Source: Flavobacteriaceae bacterium (GTDB lineage: Bacteria; Bacteroidota; Bacteroidia; Flavobacteriales; Flavobacteriaceae). Taken from it: a DNA stretch of 64,000 nt. This document shows, piece by piece, positions 26,184-35,025 of the stretch (the first letter of the stretch is position 1; each line of letters starts with the position of its first letter). The notes beneath the pieces were generated by a model. It was not told the origin of the DNA and did not search any database. It worked only from the letters and a program-made list of their open reading frames with translations. The DNA is taken from the NCBI GenBank assembly GCA_018402135.1, contig JAGYJF010000002.1, positions 372,001 through 436,000 on the forward strand, written 5' to 3'. The position numbers and the translations under genes were made by a program.

Positions 26184-26855
26184 TTAGTTTGTTTTAGCAC
26201 GTGCGTCCTCAATCATTTCCTGATTGGCTGTCACTGCAATTTCTACCCTTCTGTTTTTGGATCGGCCTTCCACCGTATTGTTATCAAATCTTGGCAAAGT
26301 TTCCCCTAATCCTTGCATTGATAATCTATTAGCTGCAACTCCATTTGATTTTAAATAGGCTACAACAGAATCGGCTCTTTTTTTGGAAAGCTCCATATTA
26401 TAAGCGTCGCTTCCTGTGCTATCGGTATGACCTTGTACTAAAATATTGGTGTCGGGGAATTCTAAAAACACCTTAATAACCTTATCAAGATTTTGCTTAG
26501 AAGCTGCCGTTAAATCTGCTTTATTGGTAGCGAAAGTAACACCACTATTTTCATCAAAATTAATAAGAATACCTTCACCAATGCGTTCTACTTCAGCACC
26601 AGGTACTGCAGTTTCTATCTTTTGGGCTTGTTTATCCATCACATTGCCTATCACAGCACCAGACGCACCACCGATGGCTGCACCAATTAAAGCACCTTTT
26701 AAGTTTCCACCAATTAGTCCGCCGATAAGCGCACCTCCAGCAGCACCAACAACAGCGCCTTTCTGGGTTTTATTAGAATTACGGACTGCCGAACATCCTA
26801 CGATTACAAACGATAACGCAAACACCGTAATATATTTTACTATAATGGTTTTCAT
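26184..26855 (-). CDS. OmpA-family lipoprotein with glycine zipper
   Basis: This 223-residue lipoprotein has the lipobox FVIVGCSAV with the acylated Cys near residue 21, then a glycine zipper (GAAGGALIGGLIGGNLKGALIG, about residues 37-58), and a C-terminal OmpA peptidoglycan-binding domain (NILVQGHTDSTGSDAYNMELSKKRADSVVAYL, NRRVEI). It probably anchors the outer membrane to peptidoglycan; the glycine zipper suggests membrane insertion or oligomerisation. The lipocalin-like lipoprotein gene is 3 bp upstream, so the two are probably one operon. Confidence 0.92.
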   Translation of the reverse strand: MKTIIVKYITVFALSFVIVGCSAVRNSNKTQKGAVVGAAGGALIGGLIGGNLKGALIGAAIGGASGAVIGNVMDKQAQKIETAVPGAEVERIGEGILINFDENSGVTFATNKADLTAASKQNLDKVIKVFLEFPDTNILVQGHTDSTGSDAYNMELSKKRADSVVAYLKSNGVAANRLSMQGLGETLPRFDNNTVEGRSKNRRVEIAVTANQEMIEDARAKTN

Positions 26856-26858
26856 GAT

Positions 26859-27359
26859 TTATAAATTTAAATTATCTGATTTTTTTGTGAATTGCATCAC
26901 AACGTTGAAAGCTTTACCTTCATACATAGATGGTACTGTAATTGTCATATTAGACTCGGACAGTGAATTGATGGTCGCTCGATAACCAGTTTTATCTTTA
27001 CTTTGCGGTCGATTTCTTTCATCGGCATATTTAAACTGAAAAGACTTTATATTGTCACTTTCAAAAAAAGACCAAATGATACGATAATTCACCATACTAC
27101 AAGTGGAGTTACTCACATTTGTTGTAAAACTTCCACTAGCATTATTAGGTATAAAAACCCATTCACTACCTTTAAAACAAGCGGAGTCTGCCGCATCAAA
27201 CAAAAATGCTTTATAAATGCCTTCTGCAACTTTAAATTTGATGTCTGTTATTTCCCAGGTGCCTTTTAAAGCGCGTTTACCTGGTAATTCTGAACCTGAC
27301 TTAGAGGCGCCGCAACTAAATAGGAAAAATACGATAAAAATACTTACTATTTTTTTCAT
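26859..27359 (-). CDS. Lipocalin-like lipoprotein
   Basis: This 166-residue protein has a lipobox (FFLFSCGAS, acylated Cys near residue 16) and a small beta-rich domain with KGTWEITD near the N-terminus, as in bacterial lipocalin-like proteins. The ligand is unknown. It is the promoter-proximal gene of the pair with the OmpA lipoprotein. Confidence 0.75.
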   Translation of the reverse strand: MKKIVSIFIVFFLFSCGASKSGSELPGKRALKGTWEITDIKFKVAEGIYKAFLFDAADSACFKGSEWVFIPNNASGSFTTNVSNSTCSMVNYRIIWSFFESDNIKSFQFKYADERNRPQSKDKTGYRATINSLSESNMTITVPSMYEGKAFNVVMQFTKKSDNLNL

Positions 27360-27611
27360 TTACAATTATTTACTAATTAAAAACGAGTCATGACTCCTCG
27401 GAAACAATTAAGCTAAATATACAACAAATAACCCCAGAAACTTTACAAAATCACAACTATTAATAATAGATTTCTATTGGTTCGAATTTAATTAATAAGA
27501 TTTTTTAAATCTTTATAATTAGCTCCAATTCTCTCAACATCGGTTTTAATAGAAACAATCAAACACTTAATTCTCTGTTAAAAATATCTAGCTTGCTTGT
27601 AAATTGTTAAA

Positions 27612-27625
27612 ATAATACGTATTAT
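27612..27625. promoter_or_regulatory. Palindrome upstream of a 72-residue gene
   Basis: ATAATAC-GTATTAT is a perfect 14-bp palindrome, 30 bases before the start at 27655. It may be an operator, perhaps for autoregulation. The other part of the 27360-27654 spacer is AT-rich and shows no clear feature. Confidence 0.3.
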
Positions 27626-27654
27626 GCCTAACTTTTTAAATTAAACAAAACTCC

Positions 27655-27873
27655 ATGGGTAGACCAGCGACAAAACCGAAGAAATTAAAAGACGGTTATT
27701 ACATTGAAATCAGAAATAAAGGTGCAAAGTCTGGAATAAAATTATACAGCAGTACGGAAGATCAGATGAATAGAACTATTAAGACTTACGAACGTTCGAA
27801 AGAAGTTGTAATTCTTGGCGAATCAAAAAACGGAAAATTTATAAATAGTGAAGAATTTCATGTTGTAGATTAA
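27655..27873 (+). CDS. Small basic protein of unknown function
   Basis: This 72-residue Lys-rich protein begins GRPATKPKKLKDGYYIEIRNKG and has no signal peptide. The basic N-terminus suggests nucleic acid binding. It is similar in style to small conserved flavobacterial proteins, but I do not recognise a named family. It has its own palindrome upstream and a strong terminator downstream, so it forms a one-gene unit. Confidence 0.72.
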   Translation: MGRPATKPKKLKDGYYIEIRNKGAKSGIKLYSSTEDQMNRTIKTYERSKEVVILGESKNGKFINSEEFHVVD

Positions 27874-27895
27874 TTTTTTGAAACTATCATGATTT

Positions 27896-27927
27896 AAAGG
27901 TATGAACTTTTTGTTCATACCTTTTTT
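27896..27927 (+). terminator. Strong intrinsic terminator
   Basis: AAAGGTATGAAC (27896-27907) pairs with GTTCATACCTTT (27913-27924), a perfect 12-bp stem with a 5-T loop followed by a T run. It terminates the small gene at 27655-27873. Confidence 0.9.
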
Positions 27928-27943
27928 ATTTGCTGATAAAGTT

Positions 27944-27951
27944 TAGTTTTG
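27944..27951 (+). promoter_or_regulatory. -7 element of the sodium symporter gene
   Basis: TAGTTTTG matches TAnnTTTG and lies 21 bases before the symporter ATG. No well-spaced -33 TTTG is seen. Confidence 0.4.
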
Positions 27952-27972
27952 TAATCATCAACCCACAACTTT

Positions 27973-29706
27973 ATGGCGCTTCAAAATTTAGATTGGTTTA
28001 TCATAATTTTCTTTTTAGTGCTATTTGCCCTTATAGGCATTTACGCCTCTAAAAAAGCAGGTAAAAGTAGTAAAGAGTTTTTTCTTTCTGGTCAGAATAT
28101 GCCTTGGTGGCTTTTAGGTGTGAGTATGGTAGCGACCACGTTTGCCGCCGATACCCCTGGCTTAGTCACAGAATTGGTGAGAAATGATGGTGTTTCGGGT
28201 AATTGGGTTTGGTGGGCCTTACTTCTAACGGGAATGCTTACCGTTTTTTTTTACGCTAAGCTTTGGCGCAAAAGTGGGATTAGTACCGATTTAGAATTTT
28301 ATGAATTACGCTACAGCGGAAAATCTGCAGCCTTTTTAAGAGGTTTCAGAGCTATTTATTTAGGTGTTATTTTCAATGTGATTACCATGGCTGGTGTTTG
28401 TTTGGCTGGAGCAAAAATCGCCAACATCCTTTTGGGACTATCTCAAGCCGAAACGCTTATTTACGCATCCGTCATAGTAGTTTTTTATGCCTCTTTAGGG
28501 GGGCTTAAAGGTGTTTTACTTACCGATTTTATTCAATTTGCCTTAGCAATGGTCGGTAGTATTTGGGCCACTATTTATATCGTAAACATGCCCGAAATTG
28601 GCGGTATTCAAAATCTTATTTCACATTCAAGCGTTAGCGATAAACTTAATTTTCTCCCATATTTCAATGATACAGAGTCTTTAATAACTTTGCTTATTAT
28701 TCCGTTGGCAGTACAATGGTGGAGTACGTGGTATCCCGGCGCAGAACCTGGTGGCGGTGGCTATATTGCACAACGAATGCTAGCTGCTAAAGATGAAAAT
28801 CATGCCACTTGGGCGACCCTATTTTTTAATTTTGCACATTACGCCATAAGACCCTGGCCGTGGATTTTAGTGGGTATGGCTTCTTTAATTATTTATCCAG
28901 ATTTGGGTAGTTTAAACAATACTTTTCCCAATCTTACAGCAGAAATGCAAGGCGATGATGTGGCTTATGCTGCCATGATGACTTATTTACCTGTGGGATT
29001 GATTGGGATTGTTCTAACTTCTTTGATGGCCGCTTTTATGAGTACAATTTCTACGCAGCTCAATTGGGGAAGTTCCTATATTGTCAACGACTTTTATGCG
29101 CGTTTTATAAAGAAAGATGCATCAGAAAAACAGAAGGTTTTGGTCGGTCGACTTTCTACGGTTGCTTTAATGGTTATGGCCGGATTGTTTTCGTTTTATT
29201 TACAATCGGCTAAAGATGTTTTTAATTTGTTGCTTCAAATTGGTGCTGGCACAGGTTTACTTTTTATTTTAAGATGGTTTTGGTCGCGCATCAATCCTTA
29301 TAGTGAAATTGCAGCCATGGTAATCTCCTTCGTTATTGCTATTTTCTTTTTTATAAATGGGAAACTGGAAACGCCTATCGTTTCAAATATCGCTTCTCAC
29401 TGGCAATTGGTGATTGGTGTTTTCGTAACCACCTTTGGTTGGATTGCCACTACGTTACTTACACAGACCACCGATGCCAATACCTTAGAAAAATTCAATA
29501 ACATTGTATTTGGAAACGAGTCTAAGTTTAAAGGATTCGGTAAAAAGATTGCTGCCTTTGTTGCCGGAACCATTGGTGTTTATGCAACTTTGTTTGGGAT
29601 TGGTAGTTTTATTTACGGCAACACGACTAAAGGAATGCTTTTGGTGGTCTTGGCGTTGGTTTGTTGTGTGATAATTTATATTGCAATGAAAAAGCCAAGA
29701 AGATAA
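27973..29706 (+). CDS. Sodium:solute symporter (SSS family)
   Basis: This 577-residue inner-membrane protein has about 13-14 hydrophobic segments and the SSS layout: FLSGQNMPWWLLGVSMVATTFAADTP in the first core helices and STISTQLNWGSSYIVNDFY in the helix-8-like sodium region. It would take up a solute, perhaps a sugar or carboxylate, driven by Na+. The substrate is not shown by the sequence. The gene is monocistronic and abuts, tail to tail, a TruA-like gene at its stop. Confidence 0.92.
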   Translation: MALQNLDWFIIIFFLVLFALIGIYASKKAGKSSKEFFLSGQNMPWWLLGVSMVATTFAADTPGLVTELVRNDGVSGNWVWWALLLTGMLTVFFYAKLWRKSGISTDLEFYELRYSGKSAAFLRGFRAIYLGVIFNVITMAGVCLAGAKIANILLGLSQAETLIYASVIVVFYASLGGLKGVLLTDFIQFALAMVGSIWATIYIVNMPEIGGIQNLISHSSVSDKLNFLPYFNDTESLITLLIIPLAVQWWSTWYPGAEPGGGGYIAQRMLAAKDENHATWATLFFNFAHYAIRPWPWILVGMASLIIYPDLGSLNNTFPNLTAEMQGDDVAYAAMMTYLPVGLIGIVLTSLMAAFMSTISTQLNWGSSYIVNDFYARFIKKDASEKQKVLVGRLSTVALMVMAGLFSFYLQSAKDVFNLLLQIGAGTGLLFILRWFWSRINPYSEIAAMVISFVIAIFFFINGKLETPIVSNIASHWQLVIGVFVTTFGWIATTLLTQTTDANTLEKFNNIVFGNESKFKGFGKKIAAFVAGTIGVYATLFGIGSFIYGNTTKGMLLVVLALVCCVIIYIAMKKPRR

Positions 29707-30489
29707 CTATTCAAAATCGACACTGTGCAGAATTAATCCTGAAGCGGGTGCGATGTAATCCATAACATCAGTAGATTCGGGTTTTAAAGAGTTTTCAATT
29801 TGCTGAAGATTTACGTCACCTCTACCTAACTTTATAAGTTCTCCAAACATTAACCGTATTTGGTTCCTCATAAATCCTTTCCCTCTTACTTTGAAAACAT
29901 AGGATTTGGCTGGAAAAAAATTAGCTACATATATATCGTTATCAATAATCTCACTGTCTAAAATAGTTCTTAGATATTGCCCTTTATCTGTGGCCCTAAA
30001 ACAATAACCTTTAAAATTGTGCTCTCCTTTGAACAACAAAGCACCTTGCTTCATTAAATCCACATTTAATGGCTCTAGAATGGTGGTTAAAATTGGCGCA
30101 CAAAACGGGTGGTTTTTTTGTCCTTCAGAAAACACGTAGTGGTATTCCTTTACTTTCGGATTTTGAATAACGTTGAAATTTTCATCAACTTCGTTAATCG
30201 CAAGCGCCCGAATATCTTGTGGTAAATTAAAATTAAACAAGTCTAAAAAGGCCTCTAAATCTTCTATGTCGTGATAGGTGAATAGCTCTAGAGCCGTTTC
30301 GTTAGCGGATACCATCGCATCGGTACGGCCAGCACCAAGGGTTTTAAAAGACTTTCCTTCAAAAATAAATTTCAAGGTCCGGTCTATCATAAACTGAACC
30401 GTTTTGAGTTTGGGCTGTTTTTGCCAACCATGAAAACGATAGCCTAGATATTGAATTTTGATGAGATAGAAAAAGCGTTTTTGAAGCAT
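29707..30489 (-). CDS. TruA-like tRNA pseudouridine synthase
   Basis: This 260-residue TruA-family protein has YLGYRFHGWQKQP near the N-terminus, the catalytic Asp57 in GAGRTDAMVSA and FMRNQIRLMFGELIKLGRG. TruA normally isomerises U38-40 of tRNA anticodon arms. The catalytic loop here reads GRTDAMVSA instead of the near-universal GRTDAGVHA, so this may be a paralogue with shifted target choice rather than the housekeeping enzyme. The gene is adjacent to the his operon end but not clearly part of it (36-bp gap to hisIE). Confidence 0.85.
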   Translation of the reverse strand: MLQKRFFYLIKIQYLGYRFHGWQKQPKLKTVQFMIDRTLKFIFEGKSFKTLGAGRTDAMVSANETALELFTYHDIEDLEAFLDLFNFNLPQDIRALAINEVDENFNVIQNPKVKEYHYVFSEGQKNHPFCAPILTTILEPLNVDLMKQGALLFKGEHNFKGYCFRATDKGQYLRTILDSEIIDNDIYVANFFPAKSYVFKVRGKGFMRNQIRLMFGELIKLGRGDVNLQQIENSLKPESTDVMDYIAPASGLILHSVDFE

Positions 30490-30525
30490 TTATTTAAGCG
30501 TGTTCTTTTGAGGATCGTTTAATTA

Positions 30526-31122
30526 TTAATGTCTAGATTTTAAAACATCCACAATGTCATTCAATTTAAACCCTTTTGCCTGCAATAAAATTAAATAATG
30601 AAACAGCAAATCAGCGCTTTCATTCAGAAACAATTCATCATTATCGTCTTTGGCTTCAATGACCACTTCAACGGCTTCCTCACCTACTTTTTGAGCGATT
30701 TTATTAATGCCTTTTTCAAATAAGGACGCTACATATGAGCTATCACCATTGGCTGAATTCTTGCGCTCCTCGATTACTTGCTCTAAGGTTGAAAGAAATC
30801 CGAAAGAAGCCCTATTTTCTTCTGCCCAACAGGTGTCGGTGCCTTTATGACAAGTTGGCCCTTCTGGATTTACAGAAATAAGCAAAGTATCTTTATCACA
30901 ATCTAGCTTATAATCAAATAAATGCAATACATTTCCGCTTTCCTCGCCTTTGGTCCACAATCGGTTTTTGGTTCTGCTGAAAAAGGTGACTTTTTTAGTT
31001 GCAACAGTTTTATCGAATGCTTCCTGGTTCATATAACCTAGCATCAAGACGCTCTTTGTGATGGCATCTTGGATAATGGCTGGTACTAAACCGTTGTTAT
31101 TTTTATTAAAATCTATGTTCAT
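30526..31122 (-). CDS. hisIE: Bifunctional phosphoribosyl-AMP cyclohydrolase/phosphoribosyl-ATP pyrophosphatase
   Basis: This 198-residue fusion catalyses histidine steps 2 and 3. HisI is residues 1-105, with the zinc-site pattern YKLDCDKDTLL and PTCHKGTDTCW. HisE is residues 110-198, with KGINKIAQKVGEEAVEVVIEA and the final helix. It is the last gene of hisGDCBHAF(IE). A 155-bp spacer, carrying a palindrome and a dispersed repeat, separates it from hisF. Confidence 0.96.
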   Translation of the reverse strand: MNIDFNKNNNGLVPAIIQDAITKSVLMLGYMNQEAFDKTVATKKVTFFSRTKNRLWTKGEESGNVLHLFDYKLDCDKDTLLISVNPEGPTCHKGTDTCWAEENRASFGFLSTLEQVIEERKNSANGDSSYVASLFEKGINKIAQKVGEEAVEVVIEAKDDNDELFLNESADLLFHYLILLQAKGFKLNDIVDVLKSRH

Positions 31123-31130
31123 AATCCTAT

Positions 31131-31150
31131 ATTCCTGCGAAATCAGGAAT
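31131..31150. repeat. REP-like palindrome in the hisF-hisIE spacer
   Basis: ATTCCTG-CGAAAT-CAGGAAT is a 7-bp-arm hairpin. The same core occurs at 33006-33023, 36105-36124 and 38344-38361. Confidence 0.7.
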
Positions 31151-31227
31151 CTTTTAGTTTAAAATTCAAATTTTTATTCTGTTCGTTAACATAATTTAGA
31201 TGCGTCATGTTAAGAGCTTTTAATTGC

Positions 31228-31270
31228 TTCTCGATACAATTCTTCGTTCCTCAGAATCACTCGAAGTGAC
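31228..31270. repeat. Dispersed repeat copy in the hisF-hisIE spacer
   Basis: TTCTCGATACAATTCTTCG is followed by TTCCTCAGAATCACTCGAAG and then TGAC. It is related to the copy at 1320-1360. It is non-coding. Confidence 0.45.
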
Positions 31271-31277
31271 GCTCATT

Positions 31278-32033
31278 TTAAAACCGCACATTAACCCCTT
31301 GCCTTTTCAATTCTTCTTTCAATTCCAAAATTGGTATCTCACCAAAATGAAATACACTCGCTGCTAATGCCGCATCTGCTTTACCTAAATTAAAGGTATC
31401 AGCAAAATGCTGCATGGTTCCTGCGCCACCTGATGCAATAATAGGGATATTCACTAAACTTGACAAGGTTGCTAGTGCTTCATTGGCAAATCCGTTTTTG
31501 GTTCCGTCGTGGTTCATTGAAGTGAATAAAATTTCACCTGCGCCGCGCTCTTCTACTTCTTTTGCCCAATCAAACAATTTAATATCTGTTGGAATGGTAC
31601 CACCAGCCAAATGCACAAACCATTCGCCATCAACTTGTTTGGCGTCTATGGCAACTACCACACATTGGCTCCCAAATTTACTGGATAATTCGTTAATAAG
31701 TTCTGGTCTTTTAACTGCGGAAGAATTGATAGAAACCTTGTCAGCACCACAGTGCAGTAAATCATCAACATCTTCAATAGAAGAAATTCCGCCACCAACC
31801 GTAAATGGAATATTTACCTGTTCAGCAACCCTTAAAACCATATCATGCATGGTTTTTCGGCCTTCTAAAGTGGCCGAAATATCTAAAAACACCAACTCGT
31901 CGGCACCAAGATCAGCATATTGTTTTGCCAACACCACAGGGTCGCCGGCATCGCGTAAATCGACAAAATTAACACCTTTTACGGTGCGGCCATTTTTGAT
32001 ATCGAGGCATGGTATGATTCTTTTTGTTAGCAT
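31278..32033 (-). CDS. hisF: Imidazole glycerol phosphate synthase, cyclase subunit
   Basis: This 251-residue TIM-barrel enzyme converts PRFAR, with ammonia from HisH, to IGP and AICAR. The catalytic aspartates are visible in [14 protein letters not shown] near residue 11 and in the [11 protein letters not shown] region near 130; phosphate binding is in [15 protein letters not shown]. It forms a complex with HisH, encoded 1.05 kb upstream in the same operon. The length is standard. Confidence 0.97.
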   Translation of the reverse strand: MLTKRIIPCLDIKNGRTVKGVNFVDLRDAGDPVVLAKQYADLGADELVFLDISATLEGRKTMHDMVLRVAEQVNIPFTVGGGISSIEDVDDLLHCGADKVSINSSAVKRPELINELSSKFGSQCVVVAIDAKQVDGEWFVHLAGGTIPTDIKLFDWAKEVEERGAGEILFTSMNHDGTKNGFANEALATLSSLVNIPIIASGGAGTMQHFADTFNLGKADAALAASVFHFGEIPILELKEELKRQGVNVRF

Positions 32034-32264
32034 TTACTTATATTAGATTTACGAGATACAACGTACGAAGTACGAAGTATTAATTATTGATTTTGATTCT
32101 TTCGATTTTACTTGCTTTGATTTTTTCTTATTGTATTAATTGATGCAAAAATGCCAACAATCAATTGCAAATTGTTTTGTTCTTCTCAACATTTCATTTT
32201 TCATCTGATAAAATTTTAATTACAAATATCTTACATCATATATAGTATATCTTATATCGTATAT
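32034..32264. other. Long hisA-hisF spacer
   Basis: This 231-bp AT-rich spacer has a GTACGAAGTACGAAGTA direct repeat near 32063-32080 and several TATA-like tracts. I see no gene in it. It is unusually long for two adjacent genes of one his operon. Confidence 0.5.
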
Positions 32265-32999
32265 TTAAAGATATCTTCCTAAATCTTTTAAGCTAATTCT
32301 ATTCTCATAAATTGCTTTTCCTATAATGGCACCTTCGCAGCCAATATCTTGTAATTTTTCTAAATCTTCGACAGAGGTAATACCACCAGAGGCAATCAAT
32401 TTTATAGATTGTGCACTGCTGCTATTTGAGCAAATTTGAATGATATTATTATATAAATCTAAGGATGGACCTTCTAGCATTCCATCTTTTGAAATATCAG
32501 TACAAATTACGTACTTGATATTTTTTTTCTGATAGTCCTTTATAAACTGAATGACTTCCAAATTGGATTGTTCTTTCCAGCCGCTCACGGCTATTTTTTG
32601 ATCTTTACAATCTGCCCCCAAAATAATTTTTTGACTGCCGTATTTGGCAATCCAACTTTCAAATACTTCCGGACTTTTAACTGCGATACTACCACCCGTA
32701 ATTTGCTGTGCTCCAGAATTAAAGGCAATATGCAAGTCTTCATTAGATTTGAGTCCGCCACCAAAATCAATTTTTAAATTTGTTTTTGAGGTGATGCTTT
32801 CCAGAATTCTGAAGTTCACGATGTGCTGCGCTTTGGCACCGTCTAAATCTACCAGATGCAAGTACTCGATTCCTGCATCTTCAAAAGCCTTAGCGACCTC
32901 CAGCGGATTTTCGTTGTATATTTTTTTGGTATCGTAATCGCCTTTGGTAAGTCGCACACATTTACCGTCTATGATGTCTATGGCTGGGATGATTCTCAT
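32265..32999 (-). CDS. hisA: ProFAR isomerase
   Basis: This 244-residue TIM-barrel isomerase opens the ribose of ProFAR to give PRFAR. The catalytic Asp is in [20 protein letters not shown] (Asp8), and the second in the [13 protein letters not shown] segment; the phosphate site is [17 protein letters not shown]. It is the sixth gene of the operon. A palindrome lies immediately upstream in the spacer to hisH. Confidence 0.97.
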   Translation of the reverse strand: MRIIPAIDIIDGKCVRLTKGDYDTKKIYNENPLEVAKAFEDAGIEYLHLVDLDGAKAQHIVNFRILESITSKTNLKIDFGGGLKSNEDLHIAFNSGAQQITGGSIAVKSPEVFESWIAKYGSQKIILGADCKDQKIAVSGWKEQSNLEVIQFIKDYQKKNIKYVICTDISKDGMLEGPSLDLYNNIIQICSNSSSAQSIKLIASGGITSVEDLEKLQDIGCEGAIIGKAIYENRISLKDLGRYL

Positions 33000-33005
33000 A
33001 TCTAT

Positions 33006-33023
33006 TTCCTGCGAACGCAGGAA
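33006..33023. repeat. REP-like palindrome in the hisH-hisA spacer
   Basis: TTCCTGCG-AA-CGCAGGAA is a perfect 8-bp-arm palindrome, 6 bases upstream of hisA, where it could influence translation initiation. Confidence 0.75.
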
Positions 33024-33079
33024 TCTTATTTTTAATTATTAATGATTTTAAAAATTCTAAACACAATTTTAGAATTAAA

Positions 33080-33661
33080 CTACAATTCAATAAAATTCTT
33101 CAGCAACCGCTCGCCCACTTTACCGCTTTTCTCTGGATGGAATTGTACTCCAAAAAAGTTGTCATTTTCCAAAGCTGAGGCATATTCTAATTCGTAATTG
33201 GTAATTGCAATAGCTTCTGTACAATTTTCAGCATAATAACTGTGTACAAGGTACATGTAGTCGCCTTCATTAATCCCTTTAAACAAATCAGATCTTAAAT
33301 TATGAATGGTGTTCCATCCCATCTGCGGAACTTTTACAATGTTTGAAAATCGTTTCACTTTCACATTAAAAATGCCCAATCCTTTTGTGTCACCTTCTTC
33401 AGAATAATTACACATAAGCTGCATGCCCAAACAAATTCCTAAAACGGGTTGCTTTAGCTGGGGAATTAAAATATCTAATCCGCTTTGCTTTAATTTAGTC
33501 ATAGCCGAACTAGCTTCACCAACACCAGGAAAAATTACCTTATCAGCAGTTAAAATATCGTCTGGGTTATTTGTTAACACCGCATTATAACCCAAACGTT
33601 GAAAAGCAAATTGAATGCTTTTGATATTTCCGGCGCCGTAATTAAGAATTATAATTTTCAA
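33080..33661 (-). CDS. hisH: Imidazole glycerol phosphate synthase, glutamine amidotransferase subunit
   Basis: This 193-residue class I glutamine amidotransferase provides ammonia to HisF. The catalytic Cys is in PVLGICLGMQLM, and the His-Glu pair is in GVQFHPEKSG. The gene begins at TTG (33661), where the conserved start motif KIIILNYGAGN begins immediately; no suitable ATG lies upstream. A weaker start in one gene of a biosynthetic operon may reduce its dosage. The spacer to hisB has a perfect 11-bp inverted repeat (33711-33721/33750-33760). Confidence 0.96.
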   Translation of the reverse strand: MKIIILNYGAGNIKSIQFAFQRLGYNAVLTNNPDDILTADKVIFPGVGEASSAMTKLKQSGLDILIPQLKQPVLGICLGMQLMCNYSEEGDTKGLGIFNVKVKRFSNIVKVPQMGWNTIHNLRSDLFKGINEGDYMYLVHSYYAENCTEAIAITNYELEYASALENDNFFGVQFHPEKSGKVGERLLKNFIEL

Positions 33662-33710
33662 AATTTTTTTTTTATTTGATACTATTTTGGACTATGAAAA
33701 TTATATTTCA

Positions 33711-33760
33711 AAATTCCAAAATTCAAATACCAAAAACCAACTTAAGGTCTTTTGGAATTT
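33711..33760. repeat. Inverted repeat in the hisB-hisH spacer
   Basis: AAATTCCAAAA (33711-33721) is the exact complement of TTTTGGAATTT (33750-33760), with 28 bases between. It would form a strong hairpin in the his mRNA. Confidence 0.65.
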
Positions 33761-33780
33761 GGGATTTTTTATTTGTTTTT

Positions 33781-34914
33781 TTATAAAACCCCTTTCGTAC
33801 TTGGTAATATCATTTTATCAACGTCGCGTTTTACGGCTACTTTAATGGCTTTGGCGAAAGCTTTAAAAATGGCTTCTATTTTATGGTGTTCGTTGGCACC
33901 TTCGGCTTTTATATTAAGATTACACTTAGCGCCATCGGTAAAGGATTTAAAAAAATGATAGAACATCTCAGTTGGCATTTTACCTATCATTTCACGCTTA
34001 AATTCTGCTTCCCATACCAACCAATTTCTGCCTCCAAAATCGATAGCAACTTGCGCCAAACAATCATCCATTGGCAAGCAAAAGCCATAGCGTTCAATAC
34101 CTAACTTATTTCCTAACGTTTTTGCAAATACTTCACCTAAAGCAATGGCAGTATCTTCAATGGTGTGGTGTTCATCGACCTCTAAATCACCAACCACTTT
34201 GATGTTTAAGTCCATTTGACCATGACGCGCAATTTGGTCCAACATGTGATCAAAAAAAGCGATTCCCGTATCGATATTACTTTTTCCGGTACCATCTAAA
34301 TTTAAGTCTATTTTTATTTTAGTTTCGTTGGTGTTGCGTTCTATACTTCCGTAACGCTGACTAACTTTCAAAAAATTGTAGATATCTTCCCAACTGGAGG
34401 TTTCTAAGGCAATAACCGCTTTAAAATTATTGATGGCCTGCTGTATTGGTTTTTCTTGACCTTTCACGTTGATTAAAATACCTTTTGCACCAAGGTTTTT
34501 AGCAAGTTCTATATCAGACAGTCGATCGCCAATCACAAAAGAATTTTCTAAATCATAACCATCTTTTAAATAATGGGTCAACAAACCAATTCTTGGTTTT
34601 CTAGTTGGTGCATTTTCATGCTCAAAAGTTCGGTCTATAATTTGTTCATCAAATTCAACGCCTTCGTTTTTGAACGACTGAATTAAAAAATTATGAACTG
34701 GCCAAAATGTATCTTCTGGAAAAGAATCGGTTCCTAGTCCGTCTTGATTGGTGACCATCACAATTTTAAAATTGAGCTCCTTGGCTATTTTCCCAAGAAA
34801 TTGAAAAACGCCTGGGAAAAATTCTAATTTTTCAAAACTATCCAACTGAAAATCAATTGGTGGTTCAATGGCCAATGTGCCGTCTCTATCAATAAAAAGT
34901 ACTTGTTGCTTCAT
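33781..34914 (-). CDS. hisB: Bifunctional histidinol-phosphatase/imidazoleglycerol-phosphate dehydratase
   Basis: This 377-residue fusion catalyses two histidine-pathway steps. The N-terminal HAD-type phosphatase (residues 1-165) has DRDGTL at 9-14. The C-terminal dehydratase (about 180-377) has [30 protein letters not shown] and [18 protein letters not shown] with the metal-binding histidines. The fusion is the gammaproteobacterial/Bacteroidota type. Spacers of 111 bp on the hisC side and 119 bp on the hisH side contain palindromes. Confidence 0.96.
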   Translation of the reverse strand: MKQQVLFIDRDGTLAIEPPIDFQLDSFEKLEFFPGVFQFLGKIAKELNFKIVMVTNQDGLGTDSFPEDTFWPVHNFLIQSFKNEGVEFDEQIIDRTFEHENAPTRKPRIGLLTHYLKDGYDLENSFVIGDRLSDIELAKNLGAKGILINVKGQEKPIQQAINNFKAVIALETSSWEDIYNFLKVSQRYGSIERNTNETKIKIDLNLDGTGKSNIDTGIAFFDHMLDQIARHGQMDLNIKVVGDLEVDEHHTIEDTAIALGEVFAKTLGNKLGIERYGFCLPMDDCLAQVAIDFGGRNWLVWEAEFKREMIGKMPTEMFYHFFKSFTDGAKCNLNIKAEGANEHHKIEAIFKAFAKAIKVAVKRDVDKMILPSTKGVL

Positions 34915-34920
34915 ATTAAC

Positions 34921-34970
34921 TTCACGCGAAAGCGGGAATTTTTTTAATTATCTTCCTTCGATAGAAGGAA
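34921..34970. repeat. Two palindromes in the hisC-hisB spacer
   Basis: TTCACGC-GAAA-GCGGGAA lies at 34921-34938 (one mismatch) and TTCCTTC-GATA-GAAGGAA at 34953-34970 (perfect). Confidence 0.65.
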
Positions 34971-35025
34971 TCTCTTGTTTATAATCCTAATTTAAATCCT
35001 TAAACTATCTAATCTTAAAGACTAT

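Noticed and set aside
26446-26985. A 179-residue plus-strand open frame opposite the OmpA and lipocalin genes
   Set aside because: Its Ala/Pro-rich composition mirrors the glycine-zipper codons on the other strand; both minus-strand genes have clear lipoboxes and domains.
31414-32046. A 210-residue open frame on the plus strand opposite hisF
   Set aside because: It is antisense to a highly conserved enzyme, has no family features and no start context; it reflects codon composition of hisF.
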